Source of the DNA: Xanthomonas hortorum
GTDB taxonomy: Bacteria > Pseudomonadota > Gammaproteobacteria > Xanthomonadales > Xanthomonadaceae
DNA: 64,000 bases
Direction of reading: 5' to 3'
Assembly: GCF_024339125.1 (NCBI RefSeq)
Contig: NZ_CP101417.1
Coordinates: 2,243,001-2,307,000 of the forward strand
Shown: one piece after another, positions 10,783 through 23,906 of the stretch
Numbering within the stretch: position 1 is the first letter of the stretch
Layout of the letters: every line of letters begins with the position of its first letter
Program-made: the position numbers and the translations under genes
The notes under the pieces: generated by a model
Told to the model about the DNA's origin: nothing
Databases searched by the model: none
The model's input: only the letters and a program-made list of their open reading frames with translations

Positions 10783-12330
10783 ATGGCAACCACGCTCAAC
10801 CCCTCCGAAATCAGCGACCTGATCAAGACCCGCATCGAGACGGTCAAGCTGTCCGCGGAGTCGCGCAACGAAGGCTCCGTGACCAGCGTGTCCGATGGCA
10901 TCGTGCGCATCTTCGGCCTGGCCGACGTGATGCAGGGCGAAATGATCGAACTGCCCAACAACACTTTTGCGCTTGCGCTGAACCTGGAGCGTGATTCGGT
11001 CGGCGCCGTGGTGCTGGGCGACTACGAGAACCTGCGCGAAGGCGACGTGGCCAAGACCACCGGCCGCATCCTGGAAGTGCCGGTGGGTCCGGAGCTGCTC
11101 GGTCGCGTGGTCAACGCGCTGGGCGAGCCGATCGACGGCAAGGGCCCGCTGGGCGCGACCCAGACCGCACCGGTGGAGCGTGTTGCGCCGGGCGTGATCT
11201 GGCGCAAGTCGGTCGACCAGCCGGTGCAGACCGGTTACAAGTCGGTCGATGCAATGATCCCGATCGGCCGCGGCCAGCGCGAGCTGGTCATCGGCGACCG
11301 CCAGACCGGCAAGACCGCGCTGGCGATCGATGCGGTGATCAACCAGAAGGGCACCGGCATCAAGTGCGTCTACGTGGCGATCGGCCAGAAGGCCTCGACC
11401 GTTGCCAACATCGTGCGCAAGCTCGAAGAGAACGGCGCGCTGGCACACACCGTGGTGGTGGCGGCGACCGCGTCCGAATCGGCCGCGATGCAGTACATCA
11501 GCCCCTACGCCGGCTGCACCATGGGCGAATACTTCATGGACCGCGGCGAAGACGCGCTGATCGTGTACGACGATCTGTCCAAGCAGGCCGTGGCCTACCG
11601 CCAGATCTCGCTGCTGCTCAAGCGCCCGCCGGGTCGCGAAGCCTATCCGGGCGACGTGTTCTATCTGCATAGCCGTCTGCTCGAGCGCGCTGCGCGCGTG
11701 TCCGAGGAATATGTGGAGAAGTTCACCAACGGTGCGGTGACCGGCAAGACCGGTTCGCTGACCGCGCTGCCGATCATCGAAACGCAGGCTGGCGACGTCT
11801 CCGCATTCGTGCCGACCAACGTGATCTCGATCACCGACGGCCAGATCTTCCTGGAAACCGACCTGTTCAACGCCGGTATCCGTCCGGCCGTGAACGCCGG
11901 TATCTCGGTGTCGCGCGTCGGTGGTGCGGCCCAGACCAAGATCATCAAGAAGCTGTCCGGCGGCATCCGTATCTCGCTGGCGCAGTACCGTGAGCTGGCT
12001 GCGTTCGCGCAGTTCGCCTCGGATCTGGACGAAGCCACCCGCAAGCAGCTCGAGCGCGGTCAGCGCGTCACCGAGCTGATGAAGCAGAAGCAGTACGCGC
12101 CGATGTCCATCGCCAACCAGGCGCTGTCGATCTATGCCGTCAACGAGGGCTACCTCGATGAAGTGCCGGTCAACAAGCTGCTGGCGTTCGAAGAAGGCCT
12201 GCACGCGCACTTCGCCAACACCCAGGGTGAGCTGATCTCCAAGATCAACACCACCGGCGGTTGGGACAACGACATCGAAGCCGGCTTCAAGAAGGGCATC
12301 GAAGAGTTCAAGACCACCGGTAGCTGGTAA
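10783..12330 (+). CDS. atpA: ATP synthase F1 subunit alpha
   Basis: A 515-aa non-catalytic nucleotide-binding subunit. The Walker A motif GDRQTGKT spans residues 171-178. The C-terminal part has the family signature ([17 protein letters not shown]), including the conserved Arg of SRVG. The length is typical. It is followed by an inverted-repeat-rich gap before atpG. Confidence 0.98.
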   Translation: MATTLNPSEISDLIKTRIETVKLSAESRNEGSVTSVSDGIVRIFGLADVMQGEMIELPNNTFALALNLERDSVGAVVLGDYENLREGDVAKTTGRILEVPVGPELLGRVVNALGEPIDGKGPLGATQTAPVERVAPGVIWRKSVDQPVQTGYKSVDAMIPIGRGQRELVIGDRQTGKTALAIDAVINQKGTGIKCVYVAIGQKASTVANIVRKLEENGALAHTVVVAATASESAAMQYISPYAGCTMGEYFMDRGEDALIVYDDLSKQAVAYRQISLLLKRPPGREAYPGDVFYLHSRLLERAARVSEEYVEKFTNGAVTGKTGSLTALPIIETQAGDVSAFVPTNVISITDGQIFLETDLFNAGIRPAVNAGISVSRVGGAAQTKIIKKLSGGIRISLAQYRELAAFAQFASDLDEATRKQLERGQRVTELMKQKQYAPMSIANQALSIYAVNEGYLDEVPVNKLLAFEEGLHAHFANTQGELISKINTTGGWDNDIEAGFKKGIEEFKTTGSW

Positions 12331-12338
12331 GTCAGTAG

Positions 12339-12500
12339 CCGGGATTTGGGATTGGGCAGTCGGGATTCGTAAGAGCGGTGGTTCGGGGGCTTAGGCCACT
12401 CGAAGCACCACTTGCGAATCTCCAGATTCAGGTATTCGGGAGTCGTGGTGCGGGATGCGGGAGGCTTTGGCCAATCCCGAATCACCAATCCCGAATCCCA
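12339..12500. repeat. Inverted GGGATT/AATCCC heptamer repeat between atpA and atpG
   Basis: Left arm (about 12339-12369) reads GGGATTTGGGATTGGG and CGGGATTCG; right arm (about 12471-12500) reads AATCCCGAATCACC and AATCCCGAATCCC. The arms are inverted relative to each other about 100 bases apart and could pair in the mRNA. The same unit recurs in the next two gaps of the operon. Confidence 0.7.
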
Positions 12501-12519
12501 CCAGCGAAGCGAGCGAGCA

Positions 12520-13383
12520 ATGGCAGGCGGACGCGAAATCAAAACCAAGATCAAGAGCGTGCAGAACACCCGCAAGGTGACGCGCGCGCTCGAAATGGTC
12601 TCGGCCTCCAAGATCCGCAAGGCGCAGGACCGCATGAAGACCTCGCGCCCCTACGCGCAGGCCATGAAGCAGGTGATCGGGCATCTGGCGCAGGCCAGCA
12701 CCGACTACCAGCATCCGTTCCTGATGGAGCGTGCGCAGGTCAAGCGGGTCGGCTACATCGTGATCTCTTCCGACCGCGGCCTGGCCGGCGGTCTGAACAA
12801 CAACCTGTTCCGCAAGATGCTGGGCGAAGTGCGCCCGTGGCAGGAGCAGGGCGCCGAGATCGACGTGGTGACCATCGGTCAGAAGGCCTCGGCGTTCTTC
12901 CGCCGCATCAAGGTCAACATGGTCGGCAGCGTCACCCATCTGGGCGACAGCCCGCACATCGAGCAGTTGATCGGTGTGATCAAGGTGATGCTGGATGCCT
13001 TCACCGAAGGCAAGGTCGATCGCGTGTATCTGGTCTACAACCGCTTCGTGAACACGATGACGCAGAAGGCCAGCTTCGATCAGCTGCTGCCGCTGCCGGC
13101 CGCCGAGCACAAGGTGGCCCATCACGATTGGGATTACCTGTACGAGCCCGATGCCGCCAGCGTGCTGGAGCACGTGATGACGCGCTACATCGAGTCGCTG
13201 GTGTATCAGGCCGTGCTGGAAAACGTGGCCTCCGAACATGCCGCGCGCATGGTGGCGATGAAGGCCGCCAGCGACAATGCCAACAAGATGATCGGCACCT
13301 TGCAACTGGTCTACAACAAGGCGCGTCAGGCGGCGATCACCCAGGAAATTTCGGAAATCGTCAGCGGCGCGGCCGCCGTATAG
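12520..13383 (+). CDS. atpG: ATP synthase F1 subunit gamma
   Basis: A 287-aa rotor shaft. The N-terminal helix ([25 protein letters not shown], read from residue 4) and the C-terminal helix with [15 protein letters not shown] and [15 protein letters not shown] make the coiled coil that turns inside the alpha/beta ring; the [11 protein letters not shown] stretch is the usual Rossmann-like core. The ATG at 12520 starts the conserved AGGREI motif; further upstream the frame runs through the repeat and is not coding. Confidence 0.97.
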   Translation: MAGGREIKTKIKSVQNTRKVTRALEMVSASKIRKAQDRMKTSRPYAQAMKQVIGHLAQASTDYQHPFLMERAQVKRVGYIVISSDRGLAGGLNNNLFRKMLGEVRPWQEQGAEIDVVTIGQKASAFFRRIKVNMVGSVTHLGDSPHIEQLIGVIKVMLDAFTEGKVDRVYLVYNRFVNTMTQKASFDQLLPLPAAEHKVAHHDWDYLYEPDAASVLEHVMTRYIESLVYQAVLENVASEHAARMVAMKAASDNANKMIGTLQLVYNKARQAAITQEISEIVSGAAAV

Positions 13384-14912
<1,529 letters not shown>

Positions 14913-14937
14913 TGCGATCCCAGCCGCTGTGCGGCTG

Positions 14938-15061
14938 GAATCGGGAATCGGGAATCGGGAATCGTAAAGGCGGGTTGTAGGCGAGTCGGAAATGTGGGAA
15001 CCAGGAAGCGTACGCAGCCAGCGGCTCTTCCCATTCCCGATTCCCGATTCCCGATTCCCCG
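14938..15061. repeat. Large inverted GGGAATC heptamer repeat between atpD and atpC
   Basis: Left arm is three-plus tandem copies of the heptamer GGGAATC (14938-14964). Right arm is four tandem copies of the complement, ATTCCCG type (15028-15061). The arms are almost perfectly complementary over about 26 bases and enclose about 63 bases. This is the most regular of the three repeats in the operon. Confidence 0.85.
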
Positions 15062-15080
15062 CCTCACAGAGTGAGGCACC

Positions 15081-15503
15081 ATGAGCACTATCCGTTGCGA
15101 CATCGTCAGCGCCGAGAAGGAAATCTTCCACGGTGAGGCGACGCTGGTCGTGGCCACCGGCGAGTTGGGCGAGCTGGGCATTGCGCCCAAGCACGCGCCG
15201 CTGATCACGCGGCTGAAGCCGGGCAAGGTGGTGGTCACCACCGCCAGTGGCGAGCAGCTGGACTTCGCCATTTCCGGCGGCATCCTGGAAGTGCAGCCGC
15301 AGGTGGTGACCGTGCTGGTCGACACCGCGGTGCGCGCGCAGGACATCGACGAAGCCGCCGTGCGCAAGGTCAAGGAAGAGGCCGAACGTCTGCTGGCCAA
15401 CCGTGGCGACGCGGTGGATGTGGCGGAAGCACAGCGTCGGTTGACCGAGGCGACCGTGCAGTTGCAGGCGCTCGAACGTTTGCGTCGCACTCTCAAGCAC
15501 TGA
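15081..15503 (+). CDS. atpC: ATP synthase F1 subunit epsilon
   Basis: A 140-aa subunit with an N-terminal beta-sandwich ([34 protein letters not shown]) and a C-terminal helical hairpin (about 88-138) that inhibits hydrolysis. The length and order match the family. It closes the operon and is followed by an intrinsic terminator. Confidence 0.96.
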   Translation: MSTIRCDIVSAEKEIFHGEATLVVATGELGELGIAPKHAPLITRLKPGKVVVTTASGEQLDFAISGGILEVQPQVVTVLVDTAVRAQDIDEAAVRKVKEEAERLLANRGDAVDVAEAQRRLTEATVQLQALERLRRTLKH

Positions 15504-15581
15504 GTGTCAGGGCATGCGGGCGTCGGATGGCGCATGCACCCCGAGGGTTGGAAGCACGGCCAGCTGCGCGTGTAGAAATCG

Positions 15582-15607
15582 AAACGCCGACCATCGTGTC
15601 GGCGTTT
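15582..15607 (+). terminator. Rho-independent terminator of the atp operon
   Basis: Perfect 10-bp stem AAACGCCGAC / GTCGGCGTTT, 6-base loop, followed by TTCGTTTTTG, about 80 bases after the atpC stop. Confidence 0.85.
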
Positions 15608-15738
15608 TTCGTTTTTGCGGATGCGCGTGCGTGATGCGGCCCGCACGCGTCGAGGCAGCAGGCACACTGCATGCCTTACATCGTGCCGCTGCTTGCCAGC
15701 GGTCCGGCAGCTCATGCATGCCCGTTAAGGAACGCCAG

Positions 15739-16308
15739 ATGGCCCGCAAGATCGATGGTTTTCGTGGTTTCGCGCTGACTGGCCTGTTGGCCGTGGCGAT
15801 GCTGGGGTGTGCGCTGCCGGCGCGCAGCCAGCCGCCGCTGGATCCGTTGCTGGATCGCATCGTGCAGCGCAATGCGATCGGCGATGCGGTGGCGCTGAGC
15901 AAGTGGGACAGCGGCAAGCCGGTGCTGGATCAGACCCGCGAGGCGGCGGTGCTGCAGAGCGTGCGCGATCAGGCCGCTGCGCACGGGCTGGATGCCGACG
16001 ATGCGGCGCGGTTCTTTGCGGCGCAGATCGAGGCCAACAAGGCAGTGCAATACGCATTGTTGAATCACTGGCGCGAACGCGGACGCGCGCCGGACACCGC
16101 ACGTCCGGATCTGGCGACGTTGCGTGTGCGCCTGGATCAGCTGCAAGGCGAATTGCTCGATGCATTGGCCGACGTTGCACCCTTGCGCGCAGCGCCCGGG
16201 TGCCCGGCCAGCACCGCGCGCGCAGCAGCGCATTATGCGGCGCAATGGCAGCTGGATGCGCTGCATCGCGCCGCACTGGTGCGCAGCTTGGGCGATTTCT
16301 GCCACTAA
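15739..16308 (+). CDS. Exported (periplasmic) chorismate mutase, AroQ-gamma type
   Basis: A 189-aa protein converting chorismate to prephenate. Residues 1-30 form a signal peptide (FALTGLLAVAMLGCALPARS), so the enzyme leaves the cytoplasm; the Cys of LGC has no lipobox spacing. The mature part has the AroQ helix with LLDRIVQRNAIGDAVALSKW, then a second helix with FFAAQIEANKAVQYALLNHW, matching the secreted gamma class. Two Cys residues in the C-terminal part (CPAS and DFCH) could form the disulfide known in the class. The ATG is preceded by TAAGGA at seven bases. It stands alone after the atp terminator. Confidence 0.88.
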   Translation: MARKIDGFRGFALTGLLAVAMLGCALPARSQPPLDPLLDRIVQRNAIGDAVALSKWDSGKPVLDQTREAAVLQSVRDQAAAHGLDADDAARFFAAQIEANKAVQYALLNHWRERGRAPDTARPDLATLRVRLDQLQGELLDALADVAPLRAAPGCPASTARAAAHYAAQWQLDALHRAALVRSLGDFCH

Positions 16309-16496
16309 ACCCCGCACCGCCACCAGCACTCAAGCACCGATCGTCCCCTCAGGAGGGGGACGCTCTACCGAGCACGCGATCAGCGATGCGCTAGACGTGT
16401 ATTGGCTGATCTGCACCTGGCGGCGACATGGATCGCGTTTTCTTCAATCGAAAGCAGCAGCGTCTTCGGTCACTGCGTTAGCGTCAGTGCGCTCGC

Positions 16497-16880
16497 TCAG
16501 CGATACACCACATGCCGGCCAAGAAAAAACGACACGATCGCCAACCCGCCTTCCACCAGCGGTTTGGCCAGCCAGGCCTGACGCAGGCCGAGCAGATCCA
16601 CCGTCGCCGACAGCAGCCAGGTGCTGATGAGTGTGAGCACCAGCCACATCACCGCAAAGCGGCGGAAGCGCTGCCAGCCCAGACGTGCACCACCTTCCTG
16701 GGCGAAGGTGTAGCGGCCGTTTAGCCAGAAGCCAAGCACTGCACCGCTGATGCGCCCGAGCAGATTGGCAGGCACTGTCGGCATGCCCGCCGCCGTGGCG
16801 GCAATGAAGATGCCGCAATCCACAGCCAATTGCAGGGCGCCAATCAGGGTGAACTGGCTGCCTTGGCGGAACAGACTCAT
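16497..16880 (-). CDS. GtrA-like four-helix membrane protein
   Basis: A 127-aa protein with four hydrophobic helices (about residues 8-30, 36-55, 75-95 and 103-122). FTLIGALQLAVDCGIF at the start and GFWLNGRYTF in the middle, ending in GRHVVYR, fit the GtrA family, whose members help move polyprenyl-linked sugars or otherwise serve cell-wall and glycan synthesis. It lies near glmU but on the opposite strand. No glycosyltransferase partner gene is adjacent. Confidence 0.8.
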   Translation of the reverse strand: MSLFRQGSQFTLIGALQLAVDCGIFIAATAAGMPTVPANLLGRISGAVLGFWLNGRYTFAQEGGARLGWQRFRRFAVMWLVLTLISTWLLSATVDLLGLRQAWLAKPLVEGGLAIVSFFLGRHVVYR

Positions 16881-17024
16881 GCGGGCCGGGTGATCGTGAG
16901 AGGGCGCTCATGCTAACGGCAGCGGCGCTTAAAAATCGTAATCACCAAAAGACGGCGATGCGGTAACGACGCGCTGCCGAGACAGCGACTAGAATTTGTC
17001 CATCTCACGTTTTGGAACGCTTCG

Positions 17025-18389
17025 ATGACTTTGCCCCTGCACGTCGTGATCCTGGCCGCGGGAGAGGGCAAGCGCATGCGCTCGTCCCTGCCCAAGGTGC
17101 TGCAGCCGCTTGCCGGCCAGCCGATGCTGGCGCACGTGATCGCCACTGCGCGGCAGTTGCAGCCAGCCGCGATCCATGTGGTGCACGGGCACGGTGGTGA
17201 GCAGGTGCAGGCGGCGTTCGCTGCGCAAAGCGATCTGCACTGGGCCGAGCAACGTCAGCAACTGGGCACCGGGCATGCGGTGCAGCAGGCGATGCATGCG
17301 ATTCCGGACGCAGCCACGGTGCTGGTGTTGTACGGCGATGTGCCGCTGATCCAGTCCAACGACTTGCTGCAACTGCTGCACGCACCCGGGCGCATGGCGG
17401 TGCTGGTGGCCGATGTGCCCAATCCCAGCGGTTACGGCCGCATCCTGCGCGATGCCGAAGGCAAGGTCGCCGCGATCGTCGAGCAGAAGGATGCCAACGA
17501 CGAGCAGCGCCGCATCCGCACCATCAACACCGGCATCCTCACCGCCGAGTCCACGGCGCTGCGTCGTTGGCTGAGTGGTTTGTCGAACCAGAATGCGCAG
17601 GGCGAGTTCTATCTCACCGATGTGTTTGCCAGCGCCGCGGCCGATTTCACCCCGGCCGACATGGTGCATGTGAGTGATCCGCAGGATGTGGAAGGTGCCA
17701 ACGACCTGTGGCAACTCGCGCTACTGGAGCGTGCCTGGCAGACACGTGCGGCACGTGCGCTGTGCCTGCGCGGCGTGCGCATGGCCGACCCGGCGCGCGT
17801 GGAGCAACGCGGCACGGTGACAGTGGGCAATGACGTGCAACTGGATATCGATGTGATTCTGGAAGGCGAGGTGACGCTGGGCGATGGCGTGGTGATCGGC
17901 CCGTTCGTACGGCTGCGCGATGTCACGCTCGGCGCCGGTACGCAGGTGCGTGCGCATTGCGATCTGGAAGGCGTGGTGACCGAAGGCGCAGCGATAATCG
18001 GCCCGTTCGCGCGGCTACGGCCTGGCACGGTGCTGGCCGATGGCGTGCATATCGGCAACTTTGTCGAGACCAAAAAGGTCACGATGGGCGTAGGCAGCAA
18101 GGCCAACCATCTGACCTATCTGGGCGATGCGGTGATCGGCAGCAAGGTCAACATCGGCGCCGGCACCATCACCTGCAACTACGACGGCGTGAACAAGTCG
18201 CAGACCACCATCGGCGATGGCGCCTTCGTCGGCTCCAACAGCGCGTTGGTGGCACCGATCGTCATCGGTGCCATGGCCAACATTGGCGCGGGCTCGGTGA
18301 TCACCCGCGATGCGCCTGCCGGCCAGCTCAGCGTGGCGCGTGCGCGTCAGACCGTGATCGAAGGCTGGGAGCGTCCGACCAAGAAATAG
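17025..18389 (+). CDS. glmU: Bifunctional UDP-GlcNAc pyrophosphorylase / GlcN-1-P acetyltransferase
   Basis: A 454-aa cytoplasmic enzyme that makes UDP-GlcNAc for peptidoglycan and LPS. The N-terminal uridyltransferase half has [17 protein letters not shown] (about residues 9-25) and LYGDVPLI. After about residue 250 the C-terminal half has hexapeptide repeats of a left-handed beta helix ([31 protein letters not shown]), the acetyltransferase. The length is as expected. glmS lies 9 kb downstream on the same strand, separated by other genes. Confidence 0.97.
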   Translation: MTLPLHVVILAAGEGKRMRSSLPKVLQPLAGQPMLAHVIATARQLQPAAIHVVHGHGGEQVQAAFAAQSDLHWAEQRQQLGTGHAVQQAMHAIPDAATVLVLYGDVPLIQSNDLLQLLHAPGRMAVLVADVPNPSGYGRILRDAEGKVAAIVEQKDANDEQRRIRTINTGILTAESTALRRWLSGLSNQNAQGEFYLTDVFASAAADFTPADMVHVSDPQDVEGANDLWQLALLERAWQTRAARALCLRGVRMADPARVEQRGTVTVGNDVQLDIDVILEGEVTLGDGVVIGPFVRLRDVTLGAGTQVRAHCDLEGVVTEGAAIIGPFARLRPGTVLADGVHIGNFVETKKVTMGVGSKANHLTYLGDAVIGSKVNIGAGTITCNYDGVNKSQTTIGDGAFVGSNSALVAPIVIGAMANIGAGSVITRDAPAGQLSVARARQTVIEGWERPTKK

Positions 18390-18498
18390 CGGTGGGTGCA
18401 TGCGGCTTGGTCGTCGTACTGCACCGCATGCTGCACCTGCGCTGTGCAGTGACGACACTGGCAGACCACGCACGTCGCCAACGATTACGAGGTGCCCG

Positions 18499-19464
18499 AT
18501 GCAAACGCGACGCTATGCACTGCTGTTGATGGTGTTCTTGGCAGCGCTGCTACCAGGGGCGGTATCCGCACAGACCTTTCGGCTGTATCTGGCGCCGGAT
18601 GGCAACGACGCCGCGGCGGGCACCAGTGCCTCGACGGCGTTGCGTAGTTTGAGTGCCGCCCAACAGCGCTTGCTCGAACGGCGCCCCACCGGCGCGGTAG
18701 ATGTGGTGATTGCCGCAGGCACCTATTTGCGGCAGTCGGTGCAATGGACATTCACCAACGGCGCGTCCATTCGCTTCATCGCAGCATCCGATGCCGCCAC
18801 GCCACCGTGGTTCGATGGACGCGGTGGCGCTACCTGGTTCACGCTGAAGGGCGGCGGCAATGCTGCCACGCGGCTGACCTTCGCCGGTTTGAAAGTCAGC
18901 AATTACTGGATGGCAATGGACCTGGGCAGCAGCAAACGCAGCCAGGACGGCAACAGCGGCAACGTGATCCGCAACATGACCTTCGAGCGGATCGGTGGCA
19001 TCCATGGCAGCAGCAGCGAAGCGGCGTATTCATTCGCGGCGATCCGCTTGCAGAATTCGCGCGACAACCGCATCGAACGCAATCGCTTCGTGTCGATCGA
19101 AAACGACACCAAGACCTCAGGCTTCATCCATGCAATCTATCTGGCGCGTCACTCCTCCGGTAACCGCATCGAAGGCAATACCTTTACCAACGTCAACGGC
19201 GATGCCGTACGCACCCGCGATGCCTCGGACAACACCTATGTCGGTACCAATCGCTTCGTCCGGGCCGGCAAGTACGCGGCGTTTTCGGACTGGATCAAGC
19301 CTGAAGGCGAGTGTCCCTCGCAAGGCGGGCAGTTCTTCGACAACACGGTGGGGGCTGGCTATTACGGCGCGATCGACGCCACGCGAACGACAGGTGCAGA
19401 CGATGCCTGTGGTGCGTTGAAAAAACCGCGCATCGAAGAGCGCGGGACGCTTCGTGGCGGGTGA
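18499..19464 (+). CDS. Secreted right-handed beta-helix protein
   Basis: A 321-aa exported protein. The signal peptide is residues 1-24 (ALLLMVFLAALLPGAVSAQ). The mature part begins FRLYLAPDGNDAAAGTS, the usual opening of pectate-lyase-like and other parallel beta-helix proteins, followed by repeated Asn-rich turns (NVIRNMTFERI, NSRDNRIERNRFVSI, SSGNRIEGNTFTNV, DASDNTYVGTNRFV). These are typical coils of polysaccharide-active beta helices; I see no lyase catalytic triad I can name. The start follows GAGGTG. Substrate unknown. Confidence 0.75.
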   Translation: MQTRRYALLLMVFLAALLPGAVSAQTFRLYLAPDGNDAAAGTSASTALRSLSAAQQRLLERRPTGAVDVVIAAGTYLRQSVQWTFTNGASIRFIAASDAATPPWFDGRGGATWFTLKGGGNAATRLTFAGLKVSNYWMAMDLGSSKRSQDGNSGNVIRNMTFERIGGIHGSSSEAAYSFAAIRLQNSRDNRIERNRFVSIENDTKTSGFIHAIYLARHSSGNRIEGNTFTNVNGDAVRTRDASDNTYVGTNRFVRAGKYAAFSDWIKPEGECPSQGGQFFDNTVGAGYYGAIDATRTTGADDACGALKKPRIEERGTLRGG

Positions 19465-19504
19465 AGCCGTTATCAAACGGTTGCTCGCTACAGCTTGCAG
19501 CGAA

Positions 19505-20865
19505 CTAACCGGCCACCGCAGACGGCAGCAACAAGGTGACGCATAACCCGCCGTGTTCGCGATTGTGCAGCGAGATGCGTCCGCCGTGGGCTTCGGCGAT
19601 CTCGCGGGTGAGCGCAAGTCCGAGCCCGGTGCCGTTGCGCTTGGTCGAGTAGAACGGCATCAGCGCGTTATGCAGCACGGCCTCGTTCATGCCGTTGCCG
19701 CGGTCCAGCACTTCGATGCGCAGCCATTGCGGCACGCGGGTCACGCGCACAGCGACGTCGCTGTTGGGTGGCTGCGCCTCGCTGCAGGCTTCGTGCGCAT
19801 TCTTGAGCAGGTTGAGTAATGCCTGCTCGATCTGCGCCGCATCGATGCGGCTGGAGACATCCGCCAGCGCGCCTTGCAGCTGGAACGGGATCTGTTGCCG
19901 CAAACGCTCCAGAAACGGCGCCCATTCGATGGTCTGCAGCTGCGGCTGCGGCAACTTGGCAAAGCGTGCGTAGCCGCGGATGAAGCCTTCCAGATGGCGT
20001 GCGCGCTCTTCGATGGTTTCGAACACGATGCCGAGCCGGTCGGTACGTTCGCGACGCAGCAGCTCGGCGCCGGAATGTGCCAACGAGGCGATCGGTGCAA
20101 GCGAATTGTTCAGCTCGTGGCTGATCACACGGATCACCTTCTTCCAGGTCTGCACTTCCTGGCGGCGCAGTTCGTTGGTCAATGTGCGGATCAACAACAG
20201 CTCGTGGCCGCGTCCGTTGAGATGAAAACTGCGGCGGGAGAGGTGATAGATCTGCTCGTCGTCTTCGTCATCGCCGTCTTCGCGTACTGCGAACAGACAA
20301 TCGCCGCCGCGTGCCAAGGCATCGCGCAATTCGTTCGGCATGCGGCTGAGCACATCGTCCAGATGCTGGCCTTCGAGTTTGCGGCCGTCATGCAGCAGCT
20401 TGCGCGCAGCGTTGTTGGAGAAACCAATACGGCGCACACCATCGCCGCCGGCCACCACCAGCAACATCGCCACCGGGGTGTTCTGCAACATGGTGTCGAG
20501 CATCAATTCGCGCTGCACCAGATTGCGCCGTTGCGCGCGCAGCACCTCGCCCAGCTCTGCGTGCGCCTGCACCAGCTGCGCCAGCTCGTCGGTGCCGCGC
20601 CAGTACACGCCGAAGTTGTATTCGCCATCGCGGTAGCTGCTGGTGGTGCCGGCCAGTGCGCGGAACAGCGAGCGCATCGGAGCTGTGGCGCGGCTGAGGC
20701 TGAACCACATTGCCGACAACAGGACCACTGCCGATAACACCGCCACTTCCCAGCCACGGTCCAGCCAGTACGCCGTGAACCAAGGCAGCGCGGCCGCCAG
20801 CGCCAGCACCGGCAACAGCCGCAAAAACAGCGAGAACGTGAAGGAACGCTGCCACATGCGGATAT

Positions 20866-20869
<4 letters not shown>
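19505..20869 (-). CDS. Membrane-bound sensor histidine kinase
   Basis: A 454-aa kinase. Two N-terminal transmembrane helices (about residues 13-35 and 42-60) are separated by only a few residues, so the sensed signal is probably inside the membrane. A PAS-like region covers about 120-230 with an acidic insertion (DGDDEDDEQ). The phospho-acceptor is His251 in SHELNNSLAPI, and the ATPase domain has GNGMNEAVL, then STKRNGTGLGLAL near residues 400-425. The start at 20869 overlaps the regulator stop (ATGA), so the pair is translationally coupled. It belongs to the NtrB-like branch that pairs with sigma54 activators. Confidence 0.93.
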
Positions 20870-22209
<1,340 letters not shown>

Positions 22210-22618
22210 CGGGTGCTCGGTAAAAGGCGCGAAGGAGAGAGTTCTATCAGAACAGGATTCGAGACATGGCGGAACTGTACGAGATACGGGGAGCGCGCGG
22301 GTCGAGCAGCGATTAGCCAGACAGGGCGGAACCCGGCAGTGTCTTGATCGGTTGATCAGTGCAGGGGAGTCGGCAAGAGGCATGCGTCGATGCCGGCCTC
22401 AAGCGCAGGCTAGTCCATGCGCAACATGCGCAACATGGGCGTCAGGGCAAGGCAGTAGCCAGCATCGTAAAGTTGGTAGTGGTGGATCGGCGTTGCATAG
22501 ATTTCCGCTGTCCATGTCAACGGCAGCGATGGTGCCATCGCACATGAGCTAAGCAAGATCGAATGTGTGCCTCGCGTCAGCGGGTGGACACAGCAACCGC
22601 TGACGCGCCGCATGCTCA
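22210..22618. other. 409-base gap between exporter permease and response regulator genes
   Basis: No gene is supported here. The stretch holds the promoter of the leftward regulator-kinase pair, a short tandem repeat of ATGCGCAAC (22417-22437), and, near the left permease end, a strong hairpin (22573-22607). Confidence 0.5.
22573..22607 (-). terminator. Hairpin just downstream of the exporter operon
   Basis: An 11-bp perfect inverted repeat (CGCGTCAGCGG / CCGCTGACGCG) with a 13-base loop, 12 bases beyond the stop of the last permease gene. It has no T-run, so it may act as a Rho-assisted terminator or 3'-end stabiliser. Confidence 0.45.
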
Positions 22619-23851
22619 TCACGCGCTACGTGTGGCCACCGCCGGCGGTACCAGTGCGGCACGACGCGCGGGCCAGAACACGGCGATCTGGCCCAGCGCC
22701 CAGAGCAGTAACGCGCCGATCGGCAGATACAGCACCGGCAGGCGTGGCAACTCGTAGCGGTCCATCAGCCAGATATTGATCGAGTACGCCAGCAACATGC
22801 CGAGCACAATGCCGACCGAGGCCAGCAGGAAGTTTTCGATCTGGAAGTAGCGCAGGATCTGGCCGCGCGTGGCGCCCAGTGCGCGGCGAATGCCGATCTG
22901 CTTGGTACGCTGCTGTACCCAGAAGCTGGCCAAGCCCACGATGCCCAGTGCGGTGACGATCAGCAGTGCGATACAGACCGCGCCAAGTAGCCACACCATT
23001 GCGCGATCATTCTCGAAATATTCCGCGCGGATTTCGCTATACGTCTCCTGTTTCAGGACCAGCCGGCTATTGTCTAATTTCATCAGCGCAGCGACGGCAG
23101 ATTGCAGCACCTCTGCCCGACGCGTTGGATCGGTGACACGAATAATGTACTGGCCTGCGGTGTAGTCGATGCGCAGTGGTAGCAACATCGAGTAATTGCT
23201 TTGATCAACACCGCCGGCGCTATTGTTGGTGGGGCGTGCCAGTGTCTGCACGATGCCGATGATGTGGAGTGCGGTATCGCCTGCATAGACTGTCTTTCCC
23301 AATGCATTTTGCGAGGGGAACAGCTTGTCAGCCATGCGCCGAGTGATGATCACTGAAAGGCCTTTCTGGTCGATGGACCTGTCGTTATTGGCCTGTGCCA
23401 TATCGATGAATTCACTTGCGGTGAAATCACGCCCTGCGACCAGTTGCAGGCCAAGTGTGCCGATGGTGCCTTCGCTGGCCATGTATTGCGCAGCGCTAAG
23501 TGTCTGGCGCTCTTGTTCACGCGTCAGGGAGATGCTGCTGTTCCATGAGTAATGCACAAAGGGAATCTGATTGATGACGATCGCGCTGCGGACACCTGGC
23601 AGGCTGCGCAGTGCAGCCAGGTCTTCGCGTGTGCGCGCTTCTGCATTGACCTGGGTGCCGATGCCGCCCAATTGGACGCTGACCAGTTCCGATTCGGCGA
23701 TGCCGCTGGGTTGCTGCAGCGTCTCGATGCGGTTGCCGATCAAGAACATGGCATTGCAGATGATGGCGCAGGCGAGTGCGATTTCGAGCACGATCAATGC
23801 TGATGCGGTCTTGTGACGGCGCAGGGTGGAAATGATGGGGCGGATGTCCAT
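22619..23851 (-). CDS. ABC transporter permease, MacB/FtsX type (second of two)
   Basis: A 410-aa inner-membrane subunit. One transmembrane helix near residues 17-40 (ASALIVLEIALACAIICNAMFL), a periplasmic MacB-PCD-like domain (about 41-285), then three helices in the FtsX domain with WLLGAVCIALLIVTALGIVG, RRALGATRGQILRYFQIENFL and VLYLPIGALLLWAL. This is the plan of type VII (mechanotransmission) ABC systems such as MacB. The frame is open further upstream, but the ATG at 23851 begins the conserved start. It ends the five-gene leftward series and pairs with the next permease to form a heterodimer. Confidence 0.9.
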   Translation of the reverse strand: MDIRPIISTLRRHKTASALIVLEIALACAIICNAMFLIGNRIETLQQPSGIAESELVSVQLGGIGTQVNAEARTREDLAALRSLPGVRSAIVINQIPFVHYSWNSSISLTREQERQTLSAAQYMASEGTIGTLGLQLVAGRDFTASEFIDMAQANNDRSIDQKGLSVIITRRMADKLFPSQNALGKTVYAGDTALHIIGIVQTLARPTNNSAGGVDQSNYSMLLPLRIDYTAGQYIIRVTDPTRRAEVLQSAVAALMKLDNSRLVLKQETYSEIRAEYFENDRAMVWLLGAVCIALLIVTALGIVGLASFWVQQRTKQIGIRRALGATRGQILRYFQIENFLLASVGIVLGMLLAYSINIWLMDRYELPRLPVLYLPIGALLLWALGQIAVFWPARRAALVPPAVATRSA

Positions 23852-23906
23852 GGGCGGTACCTTCGGATAAGAGGCCGTGCCCGCCGCAGGGCGGCGGGCT
23901 TGGTGG

